A stretch of 10,094 nucleotides of DNA from Candidatus Solincola tengchongensis (GCA_015711895.1 MU158588.1:2750-12843); one strand, 5' to 3'; numbered from the stretch's first letter, positions 1 to 6,450 are shown. The notes: generated by a model not told the origin, from the sequence alone. Translations and numbers: made by a program.

Positions 1-270
1 TTCGTCGCCGAGACGTGCTCTGCGCGGCATGGCGGCGTGTGGGAGATCTTTTACATTATGGGCGGCAAACCCGATCTGAACTATCTCATCGGTCTGATGC
101 CCCGCAGCCCCAAGGGCCAGCAGAGGGTCCCCGCCAGCGGGAGCTGGTCCTACGGCATTCCGGTGGGGGTGAAGCCTCCCGATGCCTCGTGGGAGCTGGT
201 GGAGTGGCTGTGTCACGAGCCGACGGCCTCTTGCTGGTTCATGCAGCAGCAGGGCCGGCCCTCGCCCTTG
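1..270 (+). pseudogene. ABC transporter extracellular solute-binding protein, internal/C-terminal fragment
   Basis: The plus-strand frame starting at base 1 is open from the window edge and reads like the C-terminal half of a family 1 (sugar/polyol type) extracellular solute-binding protein. Visible family features are a PDLNYLIGLMPR stretch, then SGSWSYGIPVGVK, then DASWELVEWL and finally FMQQQGRPSP; in this family these form the late strand, the Trp/Gly-rich hinge segment and the helices near the C-terminus. Such lipoproteins bind sugars outside the membrane for an ABC importer. Resemblance ends near base 270; the frame stays open to a stop at 358-360, but that part lies antisense to conserved cysteine codons of the minus-strand gene and is probably meaningless. 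The piece is therefore truncated at both ends. It has no functional link to the neighbouring genes, which suggests a rearrangement or a chimeric assembly join. The family call comes from remembered motifs only. Confidence 0.62.
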
Positions 271-902
271 GGGGGGAGGGAGACGCTGCCCCCGGTGGGA
301 CAGGGGGACACGCACGGCCCGCAGAGCCCGCAGGGCGTCTCGGTGAGGGGACGGTTGTAGGGAGTCCCGGGCACGGCCTCGAAGCCGCGATTGACGAAGT
401 CGTAAACCCCCACTCCCTGCACCTCGCGGCAGATGCGTATGCAACGCCCGCAGAGGATGCACTTGTCGTAATCCCTCTCGATGAGGGGGTTGTCGGCCAG
501 TACCTCGTAATGGTGCTGCTCTCCGCTGAAGCGCGATTCCTTCACCCCGTACTCGTAGGCCAGGTCCTGCAGCTCGCAATTGCCGGCGCTCTCGCAGGTC
601 ATGCAGTCCCGGGGTTGGTCGGAGAGGAGCAACTCGATGATGGTGCGCCTTATGCGGCGCAGCTCCTCCGTGTTCGTGCGCACCACCATCCCGTCCGTGA
701 CCCTGGTGGCACAGGCGGGGAGGAGACCCCGCGCTCCCTCCACCTCCACGATGCATATGCGGCAGGCCCCGAAGGGGTCCATGCGCCGGTCGTAGCAGAG
801 GCTGGGGATGCGTATCCCCACCTCGCGCGCCGCCTCCAGGATGGTGCGGTCGGGGGTGGTGGTCACCTCCACGCCGTCTATGTTCAAGCGTACCTGCTCC
901 AT
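213..902 (-). CDS. NuoG/HydA/FdhA-type iron-sulfur N-terminal module, 3'-truncated
   Basis: This 229-residue product holds the electron-relay domains found at the N-terminus of NADH dehydrogenase subunit G, bifurcating [FeFe]-hydrogenase HydA and NAD-dependent formate dehydrogenase alpha subunits. In order: a [2Fe-2S] ferredoxin fold (C36, C47, C50, C64), the NuoG-type [4Fe-4S] site (C100, C103, C109), and a two-cluster ferredoxin domain (C148, C151, C154, C158 and C191, C194, C197, C201). The usual His ligand four residues before C100 is Gln96. Homology stops right after the last cluster (CPTG, residues 201-204). The remaining 25 residues are low-complexity and lie antisense to the solute-binding protein fragment, so the catalytic domain is missing and hydrogenase cannot be told from formate dehydrogenase. 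The ATG at 902 has a GAGGAGG site five bases upstream and follows the nuoF-like stop by 10 bases. A natural stand-alone subunit is possible but less likely. Confidence 0.85.
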   Translation of the reverse strand: MEQVRLNIDGVEVTTTPDRTILEAAREVGIRIPSLCYDRRMDPFGACRICIVEVEGARGLLPACATRVTDGMVVRTNTEELRRIRRTIIELLLSDQPRDCMTCESAGNCELQDLAYEYGVKESRFSGEQHHYEVLADNPLIERDYDKCILCGRCIRICREVQGVGVYDFVNRGFEAVPGTPYNRPLTETPCGLCGPCVSPCPTGGSVSLPPKGEGRPCCCMNQQEAVGS

Positions 903-912
903 CCCGACCTCC

Positions 913-2697
913 TCACTCCGCGTAGATGGCCTCTTCCGGGCACCGGCTGAGGCAGAGCTTACACCTGATACACACCTGGGGATCGATGGAATGGGGCTCT
1001 TTCTTCTCCCCCGAGATGGCCTCCACCGGGCATATCCTGGCGCAGGCGCCGCACCCGGTACATACCTCCTGGTTTATCTTCACCGTGATCAGGGCGGGAC
1101 ACACTCCCGCCGTGCACTTGCGCTTGAAGATGTGGTCCTCGTACTCGTTGCGGAAGTACTTCAGGGTGGTGAGCACCGGGTTGGGGGCCGTGCCCCCCAG
1201 GGCGCAAAGGCTGGCAGCCTTGATGTCCGCGGCCAGGACCTCCAGCCTCTCCAGGTCCTCCGGCTCCCCCTTCCCCTCGCATATGCGGGTGAGTATCTCC
1301 AGCATGCGCTTGGTGCCCAGGCGGCAGGGCACGCACTTGCCGCAGGATTCCGCCTGGGTGAAGGAGAGGAAGTAACGGGCCAGATCCACCATGCAGGTGG
1401 AGGAATCGGCGACGATCATGCCCCCCGAGCCCATGATGGCTCCCGTGGCGGTGATGGCCTCGTAATCCACCGGGGTGTCCAGAAGGCTGGCGGGAAGGCA
1501 ACCTCCCGACGGCCCTCCCAGCTGCACGGCCTTGAACTCCTTTCCCTCGCGCACGCCCCCGCCCACGTCGAAGATGACCTGCCGCAGGGTATATCCCATA
1601 GGGACCTCGGCCAGGCCGCTGCGGCGCACCTTACCCGCCAGACAGAAGACCTTGGTGCCCTTGCTCTTCTCCGTCCCCAGCTGGGCGTATTTCTCGCCCC
1701 CGTTGGCGATTATCCAGGGCACGGCGGCTAGGGTCTCCACGTTGTTGATGTTCGTGGGCTTGCCCCACAGGCCCTCGTTGGCCGGGAAGGGAGGACGAGG
1801 CCGGGGCATGCCGCGCTTGCCCTCGATGCTGGCGATGAGGGCCGTCTCCTCCCCGCAGACGAAGGCTCCGGCTCCTTTCTTTATCTTGATGTCGAAATTC
1901 CAGTCGGTGCCGAAGATCCTCTCCCCGAGGAAACCCCTTTCCCTGCAGGCGGCGATGGCGATGTCCAGGCGCTTGAGGGCCAGGGGGTACTCCGCCCGGC
2001 AGTAGATATAGCCCTGCGTGGCCCCGATGGCGTATCCGGCGATGATCATGCCCTCGATGACCGCGTGGGGGTCGCCCTCCAGGACGGAACGGTCCATGAA
2101 GGCGCCAGGGTCGCCCTCGTCGGCGTTGCACACCAGGTACTTCTGGTCACCCCTGGCCTTGCGGGCGAAGCCCCACTTGGTCCCCGTCGGAAAACCGGCC
2201 CCCCCGCGGCCCCGCAGCCCCGACTTGCTCACCTCGTCGATTATCTCCTCGGGAGTCATGGTGGTGAGCGCCTTTCGCGCCGCCTCGTAACCTCCCATGG
2301 CGATGTACTCGTCGATGCTCTCCGGGTTCAGCTTTCCGCAGTGGCGCAACACGATGCGGTGCTGGTTGGCCAGGAAATCGCCCTCGCTCGCCGTGGGATC
2401 GTCGCTGCGGCGCACCACCCAGTCCTCCAATATCTCGCCCGAGGCCGCCGCCTGGAGGAGCTGGGGGACCTTCTTGGGGGTCAGGTCCCCGTAGACCACC
2501 GCCTTGCCGTCGGGGTAGAAGACCTCCACGATGGGTTCCCGGAAGCAGAAGCCCATGCAGCCGGCGATGTCCAGCTCCAGGTCGTAGTCCCCCACGGAGA
2601 GCTCCCTCTCCAGGGCTTCTTTGACCGCGGCGGCCCCGGCGGCGATGCCGCAGGTGCCGTAGCCCAATACCAGCTTGGTCCTCCCGTTGCCGCTCAT
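913..2697 (-). CDS. nuoF: NuoF/HydB-like NADH-binding flavoprotein with C-terminal ferredoxin domain
   Basis: This is a 594-residue FMN- and NAD(H)-binding iron-sulfur subunit of the HydB/HndC/NuoF type, presumed cytoplasmic. An N-terminal thioredoxin-like domain (about 1-90) has GYGTCGIAAGA with C16, plus C47 and C51. The flavin/NADH core shows GRGGAGFPTGTKW (163-175), NADEGDPGAF (191-200) and GAGAFVCGEETALI (275-288). The SLBB and N3-cluster part carries C452, C455, C458 and C498. The tail adds C528 and C533, then two ferredoxin [4Fe-4S] motifs (C546/549/552/556 and C576/579/582/586). The N-terminal domain and extra ferredoxin domain fit bifurcating hydrogenase or formate dehydrogenase complexes better than respiratory complex I, whose NuoF is about 430 residues. 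The ATG overlaps the upstream nuoE stop (ATGA), so the two are probably translationally coupled. The family is clear; the complex to which it belongs is not. Confidence 0.95.
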   Translation of the reverse strand: MSGNGRTKLVLGYGTCGIAAGAAAVKEALERELSVGDYDLELDIAGCMGFCFREPIVEVFYPDGKAVVYGDLTPKKVPQLLQAAASGEILEDWVVRRSDDPTASEGDFLANQHRIVLRHCGKLNPESIDEYIAMGGYEAARKALTTMTPEEIIDEVSKSGLRGRGGAGFPTGTKWGFARKARGDQKYLVCNADEGDPGAFMDRSVLEGDPHAVIEGMIIAGYAIGATQGYIYCRAEYPLALKRLDIAIAACRERGFLGERIFGTDWNFDIKIKKGAGAFVCGEETALIASIEGKRGMPRPRPPFPANEGLWGKPTNINNVETLAAVPWIIANGGEKYAQLGTEKSKGTKVFCLAGKVRRSGLAEVPMGYTLRQVIFDVGGGVREGKEFKAVQLGGPSGGCLPASLLDTPVDYEAITATGAIMGSGGMIVADSSTCMVDLARYFLSFTQAESCGKCVPCRLGTKRMLEILTRICEGKGEPEDLERLEVLAADIKAASLCALGGTAPNPVLTTLKYFRNEYEDHIFKRKCTAGVCPALITVKINQEVCTGCGACARICPVEAISGEKKEPHSIDPQVCIRCKLCLSRCPEEAIYAE

Positions 2698-3215
2698 TCT
2701 TCCCTCTCCTCACTCTCTCCCATGTACTTCTTGAGGACCTTGCGCACGTTGGCCGGCTTGAGTTTCCCGTGGGTGTCCTCGTCCACGATCATGATCGGCG
2801 ACAGGGAGCAGGCCCCCACGCACATGACCGTCTCCACGGTGAACTTACGATCCGGCGTGGTCTCCCCGTCCCGGATGCCCAGTATGTTGTGGATCTCCTC
2901 GGAGATGAGCTCCGCCCCGGCCACGTGGCAGGCCGTACCGTGGCAGACGCGGATCAGGTGCTCACCTATGGGCTGCAGACGGAACTGGGTATAGAAGGTG
3001 GCCACGCCGTAGAGTTGGCTCAACTGGTAACCCGCTCCTTTGGCCAGCGCGCGCATGATCTTCTCGTCCAGGTACCCGTAGGCCTCCTGGGCGTCCTGGA
3101 GGAGGGGTATAAGAGCTCCCTTCTCGCCCTTGTAACGCTCGAGTATCTCTCGCAGGGGCTCGAGATCGTCAACGTCGGCGAAACGCTGGGAGCACTTGCA
3201 GGTATCGCCTTCCAT
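2694..3215 (-). CDS. nuoE: NuoE/HydC-like thioredoxin-fold [2Fe-2S] subunit
   Basis: This 173-residue protein is the 24-kDa-type subunit that partners NuoF/HydB. A helical N-terminal part (about 15-70, with LREILERYKG and LYGVATFYTQF) is followed by the thioredoxin-like [2Fe-2S] domain, whose ligands are C91, C96 (CHGTAC) and C132, C136 (CVGAC). Its size matches the 150-180 residues usual for the family. I chose the second of two adjacent in-frame ATGs (3218 and 3215) because AAGGAGG at 3229-3223 lies seven bases before it; an in-frame TTG at 3239 lies upstream of that ribosome site and is unlikely. It is the first gene after the acsE terminator, so it probably begins a separate transcription unit that continues with the nuoF-like and nuoG-like genes. 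No clear -35/-10 promoter could be picked out in the gap before it. Confidence 0.94.
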   Translation of the reverse strand: MEGDTCKCSQRFADVDDLEPLREILERYKGEKGALIPLLQDAQEAYGYLDEKIMRALAKGAGYQLSQLYGVATFYTQFRLQPIGEHLIRVCHGTACHVAGAELISEEIHNILGIRDGETTPDRKFTVETVMCVGACSLSPIMIVDEDTHGKLKPANVRKVLKKYMGESEEREE

Positions 3216-3304
3216 CATCCATCCTCCTTGGGGTGCCAACCCGCCTTCACCTAAGGCCCCGGGCCGCCCTCACGGTCACCCGAGACCTTCCTCCCGCGGC
3301 CGCG

Positions 3305-3342
3305 GAGCCCCGGGAAGCGGTCCTTCCGCTCCCCGCGGGCTC
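3305..3342 (-). other. Imperfect GC-rich stem-loop in the acsE-nuoE gap
   Basis: Arms 3305-3320 and 3326-3342 pair over about 16 positions, with one bulged base (3336), one G-U pair in the transcript and a 5-base loop. No U-tract follows it in the direction of transcription, so it does not look like a terminator. It lies between the acsE terminator and nuoE and could form in the nuoE leader RNA if the promoter is upstream of it. The rest of the gap (3216-3355) holds a 12-bp perfect palindrome at 3294-3305 and no recognisable promoter boxes. Confidence 0.3.
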
Positions 3343-3355
3343 CCGCAATCCGGCG

Positions 3356-3389
3356 AAAAAGCGCGGGGTCGTCCGACTTCGGCCCGCGC
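3356..3389 (-). terminator. Intrinsic (rho-independent) terminator after acsE
   Basis: Read on the minus strand, GCGCGGG (3389-3383) pairs perfectly with CCCGCGC (3367-3361) around a 15-base loop that contains a small CCG/CGG inner pairing, and TTTTT follows directly (3360-3356). It starts seven bases after the acsE stop. It should end the Wood-Ljungdahl transcript and separate it from the nuoE-like unit. The out-of-frame ORF that begins at the first acsE ATG would run ribosomes straight through it. Confidence 0.7.
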
Positions 3390-3396
3390 CACGCGC

Positions 3397-4284
3397 TTAG
3401 AGCTCCAGGTAGGAGTGGGCGTAAAGGGTTTCCTCGGTGAGGACCCGCCAGGTCTTGAGGAGCTTGACGACCGTGGGGTCGCTCTCGTCCACCTCTTCGC
3501 CCTTCACTATCTTCTCCACGATCTGGTATTCCTCGTTCTTGTTCACCACGCCCATGAGGGCTTCGTCGTTGGGGTCCACGATGGCCGCGGTGAGGCCCTT
3601 CACCATGAGCACCGCCAGCACAGTGCGGTTGAGCAGGCTGCACAGCTCGGGATCGGGGACGCTGTTGGAGACGTTGGAGAGACCGACCACCGTTCCCGGC
3701 TTGGGGTCGAATTCGGCGAAGACGCCCTGCAGCATGTCCATGGAATCGATGAGGGCGTGCACCTGGTCCTGGGTAACGGCGATGGGGAGCACGATGGGGT
3801 CGATGAGCAGTTTGTCCAGGGGAATTCCGTATTCCTGGGCGGCCATGATGATGTTGTAGGCCACTTCCACCCTCTCGTTGGCGTCCCGCGGCACGTTGCC
3901 CTGGGCGTTGAGGACCAGTCCCACCACCCAGGCGTTGTGCTCCACGGCCATGGGCATGAGCTTCTCGATGCGCTCCGGCTGGGAGGAGATGGAGTTTATC
4001 ATCACCTCGCGGTCCCTGACCGTCTCCAGGCCGGCCTTCATGGCCTCGATGTTCATGGTGTCCAGGGCCAGCGGGACGTCGGTGACCTCCTGTACCGCCT
4101 CCACCACGAAACGCATGCGCTCCGGTCCTTCCTTGGTGGCCGGGCCGAGGTTGATGTCCAGCCAGTTGGCCCCGCCCTCCACCTGGAGAAGAGCCATCTC
4201 CTGGATGGGCTTCTTGTCGTACTCCTTCATGGCCTGGCCGATCTTCTTCATCATCACGTTGACCTTTTCGCCGATGATCAGCAT
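3397..4284 (-). CDS. acsE: 5-methyltetrahydrofolate:corrinoid/iron-sulfur protein methyltransferase
   Basis: AcsE (MeTr) moves the methyl group of 5-methyl-THF to Co(I) of the corrinoid iron-sulfur protein, linking the folate and acetyl-CoA synthase parts of the pathway. The 295-residue product is a pterin-binding TIM barrel. It starts with MLIIGEKVN and has D75 in LALDTMN, N97 in MINS, D162 in IDPIVLP and N204 in GLSNVSNS, which match the folate-binding Asp/Asn positions and the catalytic Asn known in Moorella MeTr. It is about 30 residues longer than that protein as I remember it; the excess lies after residue 245, ahead of the last helix. The correct-frame ATG (4284) sits in the second copy of a 25-bp tandem repeat and has only a poor ribosome site (AAGGG two bases upstream), whereas the good site and first ATG (4309) read another frame. 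It is probably the last gene of the operon, since a terminator follows. Confidence 0.93.
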   Translation of the reverse strand: MLIIGEKVNVMMKKIGQAMKEYDKKPIQEMALLQVEGGANWLDINLGPATKEGPERMRFVVEAVQEVTDVPLALDTMNIEAMKAGLETVRDREVMINSISSQPERIEKLMPMAVEHNAWVVGLVLNAQGNVPRDANERVEVAYNIIMAAQEYGIPLDKLLIDPIVLPIAVTQDQVHALIDSMDMLQGVFAEFDPKPGTVVGLSNVSNSVPDPELCSLLNRTVLAVLMVKGLTAAIVDPNDEALMGVVNKNEEYQIVEKIVKGEEVDESDPTVVKLLKTWRVLTEETLYAHSYLEL

Positions 4285-4312
4285 TTCCCTTTTCGCCGAT
4301 GATCAGCATTTC
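4263..4312. repeat. Perfect 25-bp tandem duplication across the acsE start codon
   Basis: Bases 4263-4287 and 4288-4312 are identical. Each copy contains the acsE start codon and its first seven codons (MLIIGEK). Because 25 is not a multiple of three, the outer ATG (4309) is out of frame with the inner one (4284). The outer copy also overlaps the lipA stop (4305-4303), giving ATGCTGA. Removing one copy would restore a standard lipA/acsE overlap with an ideal ribosome site. The sequence is certain; whether it is biological or an assembly fault is not. Confidence 0.97.
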
Positions 4313-5265
4313 CTTCCTCCTTGGTCGTTCTTGCGGTCGACGACTTTCCGCCCGTCCTTTCCTTTATCTTCCAACAATTCACCCGCCCGGTAGGAGCTGC
4401 GCACCAGCGGGGCGGAGACCACCACGGGGATACCCGCCTCCTCCGCCTCCTCCTTCAGCTCCGCGAACTCCTCCGGCGCGAGGAACCTCTCCACCTTGAG
4501 CTGCTCTTTCCCGGGGCGCAGGTACTGGCCGATGGTGAGCATATCACATCCCGTGCCCGCCAGATCGCGGAACAGGCGCCGCAACTGTTCCCGGGTCTCA
4601 CCCAGCCCCACCATGATGCCGCTCTTGAGCCGCACCTCGGGACACCGCTCACGGGCGGCCTCGAGAAGGCGCAGGGACCTCCGGTAATCGGCCTGCGGCC
4701 TCACCCTGGGGTACAGCTCCTCCACCGTCTCCAGGTTGTGGTTGAAGACCTCGGGCCTCTCGGAGAGCACCGTCCCCAGGGCCTGGAGGTCGCCACGGAA
4801 ATCGGGTACCAGCACCTCCACGGTGGCCCATGGGAGCCGTTCCCGCACCTTCCGCACCGTGGCCGCGAAGTGCGACGCGCCTCCGTCCGGGAGGTCGTCT
4901 CGGGTCACGCTGGTGACCACCACGTGGTTCAATCCCAGCGCCGCAGCGGCCCGGGCCACCCTCTCGGGCTCTTCCGCGTCCAGCGGATCGGGCACGCCGC
5001 CGGGCACACCGCAGAAGGCGCAGTCACGCGTGCAGGTGCCTCCCAGTATCATGAAGGTCGCTGTGCGGCTGGAAAAACATTCCATACGGTTGGGGCATTT
5101 GGCGCTGCGGCATACGGTGTTCAGGCGCAGGTGCCGCAGGATATCCTCCACCTCCCTGAGGTCCTTTCCCGCCAGTATGGGTCGGTGAAACCACCGCGGC
5201 ATGCGCGCCCCATGGCCGCTTTCCCGGACCTCATCCCCTCGCGTCATGCCCGCTTCAATCCTCAT
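4303..5265 (-). CDS. lipA: Lipoyl synthase (radical SAM)
   Basis: LipA inserts two sulfur atoms into octanoyl groups on carrier proteins to form lipoyl cofactors. The 320-residue sequence has the full signature: auxiliary-cluster cysteines C52, C57, C63 (CX4CX5C), radical-SAM cysteines C78, C82, C85 (CTRDCAFC) and the C-terminal RSSY (from residue 289) whose Ser ligates the auxiliary cluster. The length is normal for the family. The ATG at 5265 has GGAGGA about six bases upstream and overlaps the stop of the MetE-like C-terminal piece (ATGA); its own stop overlaps the outer acsE ATG. It is therefore embedded in the Wood-Ljungdahl operon. Family knowledge: acetogen clusters in Clostridium often carry gcvH and lpdA, lipoate-dependent parts of glycine cleavage/synthase. 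Inference: LipA here serves such a system. No lipoyl acceptor protein is encoded in the window. Confidence 0.95.
   Translation of the reverse strand: MRIEAGMTRGDEVRESGHGARMPRWFHRPILAGKDLREVEDILRHLRLNTVCRSAKCPNRMECFSSRTATFMILGGTCTRDCAFCGVPGGVPDPLDAEEPERVARAAAALGLNHVVVTSVTRDDLPDGGASHFAATVRKVRERLPWATVEVLVPDFRGDLQALGTVLSERPEVFNHNLETVEELYPRVRPQADYRRSLRLLEAARERCPEVRLKSGIMVGLGETREQLRRLFRDLAGTGCDMLTIGQYLRPGKEQLKVERFLAPEEFAELKEEAEEAGIPVVVSAPLVRSSYRAGELLEDKGKDGRKVVDRKNDQGGRKC
4316..4322 (-). promoter_or_regulatory. Strong ribosome binding site uncoupled from the acsE frame
   Basis: AAGGAGG lies inside the lipA 3' end with an ideal six-base spacer to the ATG at 4309. That ATG reads a 352-codon frame (to 3251) with no family resemblance. 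The AcsE ATG (4284) is 31 bases from the site, too far for normal initiation. The site was probably the native acsE signal before the tandem duplication. Confidence 0.75.
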
Positions 5266-5465
5266 GCGCCCTCCTCCGAAAGGCGGCCGGGCTCCTCCCC
5301 GCGCAGGGCCGCGGAGACCTCCGCCGCAAGGCGGTAAGCCCTTTCCGCACGTTCCTCGCTCAGTCCCTCCAGCCCGCAGGAAGGCGTGATCATGGCCCTC
5401 TCCCGCAGCAGGCCCTCGTCCACACCGCGGGAGGCCAGGAGTCTCACCCCTTCCTCGAACCGGCG
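5262..5465 (-). pseudogene. Out-of-frame C-terminal piece of the MetE/UroD-like protein
   Basis: This piece is in a different frame from the gene directly upstream. It reads RRFEEGVRLLASRGVD and continues to ITPSCGLEGLSEERAERA, which is the usual C-terminus of MetE-like methyltransferases; the Cys in TPSCG matches the last zinc ligand of MetE. It ends at a TGA (5264-5262) that overlaps the lipA ATG. No ribosome site suits an independent start: the only early candidate is a GTG at 5447. I take it to be the detached 3' end of the 5444-6274 gene. Confidence 0.75.
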
Positions 5466-6274
5466 CCCCAGGCCAGTATCCCCCCGCCCTCGAGGAAGCG
5501 GGAGAGCTCCTCGGGATAGAGGGCCAGGCTCTCCATGTACCCATAAGCGTCGAAGTTCACCACGTCAAGTCCGGCCTGGTAAAGCAGCGTCCAGTCGGTG
5601 TTGCCGCAGCAGTGGGCCCCGGTCAGGCAGTCCAAGCCCTCCGTGCATCCCCGGATGGAATCCACGACCTGCTGACGGCTCACGCTGACCAGGGCGGAAC
5701 CCACGGAGACCAGGTAGGGCTCGTCGAGGAAGATGAGCACCTCCTCAGAGGCCCCGGCGCTCCGCAGGAACTCCTCCATCCAGCGGGCCTTCAGGTTGAG
5801 GAGCCTGACCATCACCTCCGCCATCTGGTCGTCGTAGAGAATGGGCCGGTTCCTCCGGTCGAGCACGGTGAGCCCGAAGCTCACCGGGCCGGTCACCTGC
5901 CCCTTGAGGAGGGGATACCTCCTCCCCTCGGCGGCCACCCTCCGGCGCATGGCGTGCAGGCCGGAGGCGTAATCCTCGCTTATGGCCGCCCATTCGAGGT
6001 CGCCCTCCAGGTAAGCCCGCAGGACCTCCTCCATCTCCGCAAAAAGGTCCCTCTCCGTGTCGCAGAAGACCTTGCGCCCTTCCGCGTCCACCACCACCCC
6101 GGGCAGCCCCTCGCTGTACTGGGCGTACATGTTCTCCCGGAAATCGCGACGGGGCAACTGGGGCCAGGCGGGCGCCTCCGTTAGGTACTTGAGAGTAAGC
6201 GCACAGGCCTCCTCCGCGTCACGATGGGGGAGGCTTCCTATGGCCGTAGCCGTGAAAGACGGCTGGAAGGACAC
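5444..6274 (-). CDS. MetE/UroD-like corrinoid or zinc methyltransferase, frame-broken at 3' end
   Basis: The 276-residue reading frame belongs to the cobalamin-independent methionine synthase C-terminal domain/uroporphyrinogen decarboxylase superfamily, a TIM barrel that moves methyl groups to thiols through zinc. Motifs: IGSLPHRD (12-19), LKGQVTGPVSFG (123-134), FLDEPYL (182-188) and AHCCGN with H221 and C223 as a His-X-Cys zinc pair. The frame breaks after GILAWG (residues 265-270): it ends six residues later, while the natural C-terminus with its zinc-ligand Cys resumes in another frame at about 5465. Homologues usually have a further 15-25 residues between these points, so a small deletion is more likely than a single indel. 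The GTG start at 6274 has GAGGAGG seven bases upstream. The position between metF and lipA/acsE suggests methyl transfer from the corrinoid protein to homocysteine (core-MetE type), but the substrate is not shown. Confidence 0.8.
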   Translation of the reverse strand: MSFQPSFTATAIGSLPHRDAEEACALTLKYLTEAPAWPQLPRRDFRENMYAQYSEGLPGVVVDAEGRKVFCDTERDLFAEMEEVLRAYLEGDLEWAAISEDYASGLHAMRRRVAAEGRRYPLLKGQVTGPVSFGLTVLDRRNRPILYDDQMAEVMVRLLNLKARWMEEFLRSAGASEEVLIFLDEPYLVSVGSALVSVSRQQVVDSIRGCTEGLDCLTGAHCCGNTDWTLLYQAGLDVVNFDAYGYMESLALYPEELSRFLEGGGILAWGAGSRKG

Positions 6275-6311
6275 CCTCGGCCCTCCTCATGGAACTCCCG
6301 GACCGGTTCCC

Positions 6312-6358
6312 GGCGCCCCTTAGGGGAGGGGCGCCTCACCCCTCTCGCCCTAGGCGAG
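6312..6358 (-). other. Two GC-rich inverted repeats upstream of the MetE-like gene
   Basis: Arms 6312-6320/6327-6335 (ggcgcccct/aggggcgcc, 6-base loop) and 6344-6349/6353-6358 (ctcgcc/ggcgag, 3-base loop) are perfect inverted repeats 38-84 bases before the GTG start. They lack a following U-tract. They could fold in the leader RNA or mark a processing site. I could not match them to any riboswitch class and saw no clear promoter boxes in the 6275-6489 gap. Confidence 0.35.
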
Positions 6359-6450
6359 GATGCCGCTCCCCCTCCTTCCCGTCGGGGTCTCCGGTTCCCG
6401 CCCGGCGAACCTCTCCGGCAAGGAGACGCATGGCGACCAACGTTGAGCTG

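Noticed and set aside
3294..3305. 12-bp palindrome as an operator site
   Set aside because: It is purely G and C in GC-rich DNA and partly overlaps a larger stem-loop. There is no second copy in the window to support a regulator site.
3251..4309. 352-codon ORF from the first acsE ATG with an excellent ribosome site
   Set aside because: Its protein is Gly/Arg/His-rich with no recognisable motif and lies in a shifted frame of acsE. It stays open because the DNA is GC-rich. It is reported as a consequence of the duplication, not as a gene.
5266..5544. Upstream extension of lipA by 93 codons
   Set aside because: The extension is a third frame of the MetE-like 3' end with no lipoyl synthase resemblance. 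The ATG at 5265 has a good ribosome site and an ATGA overlap.
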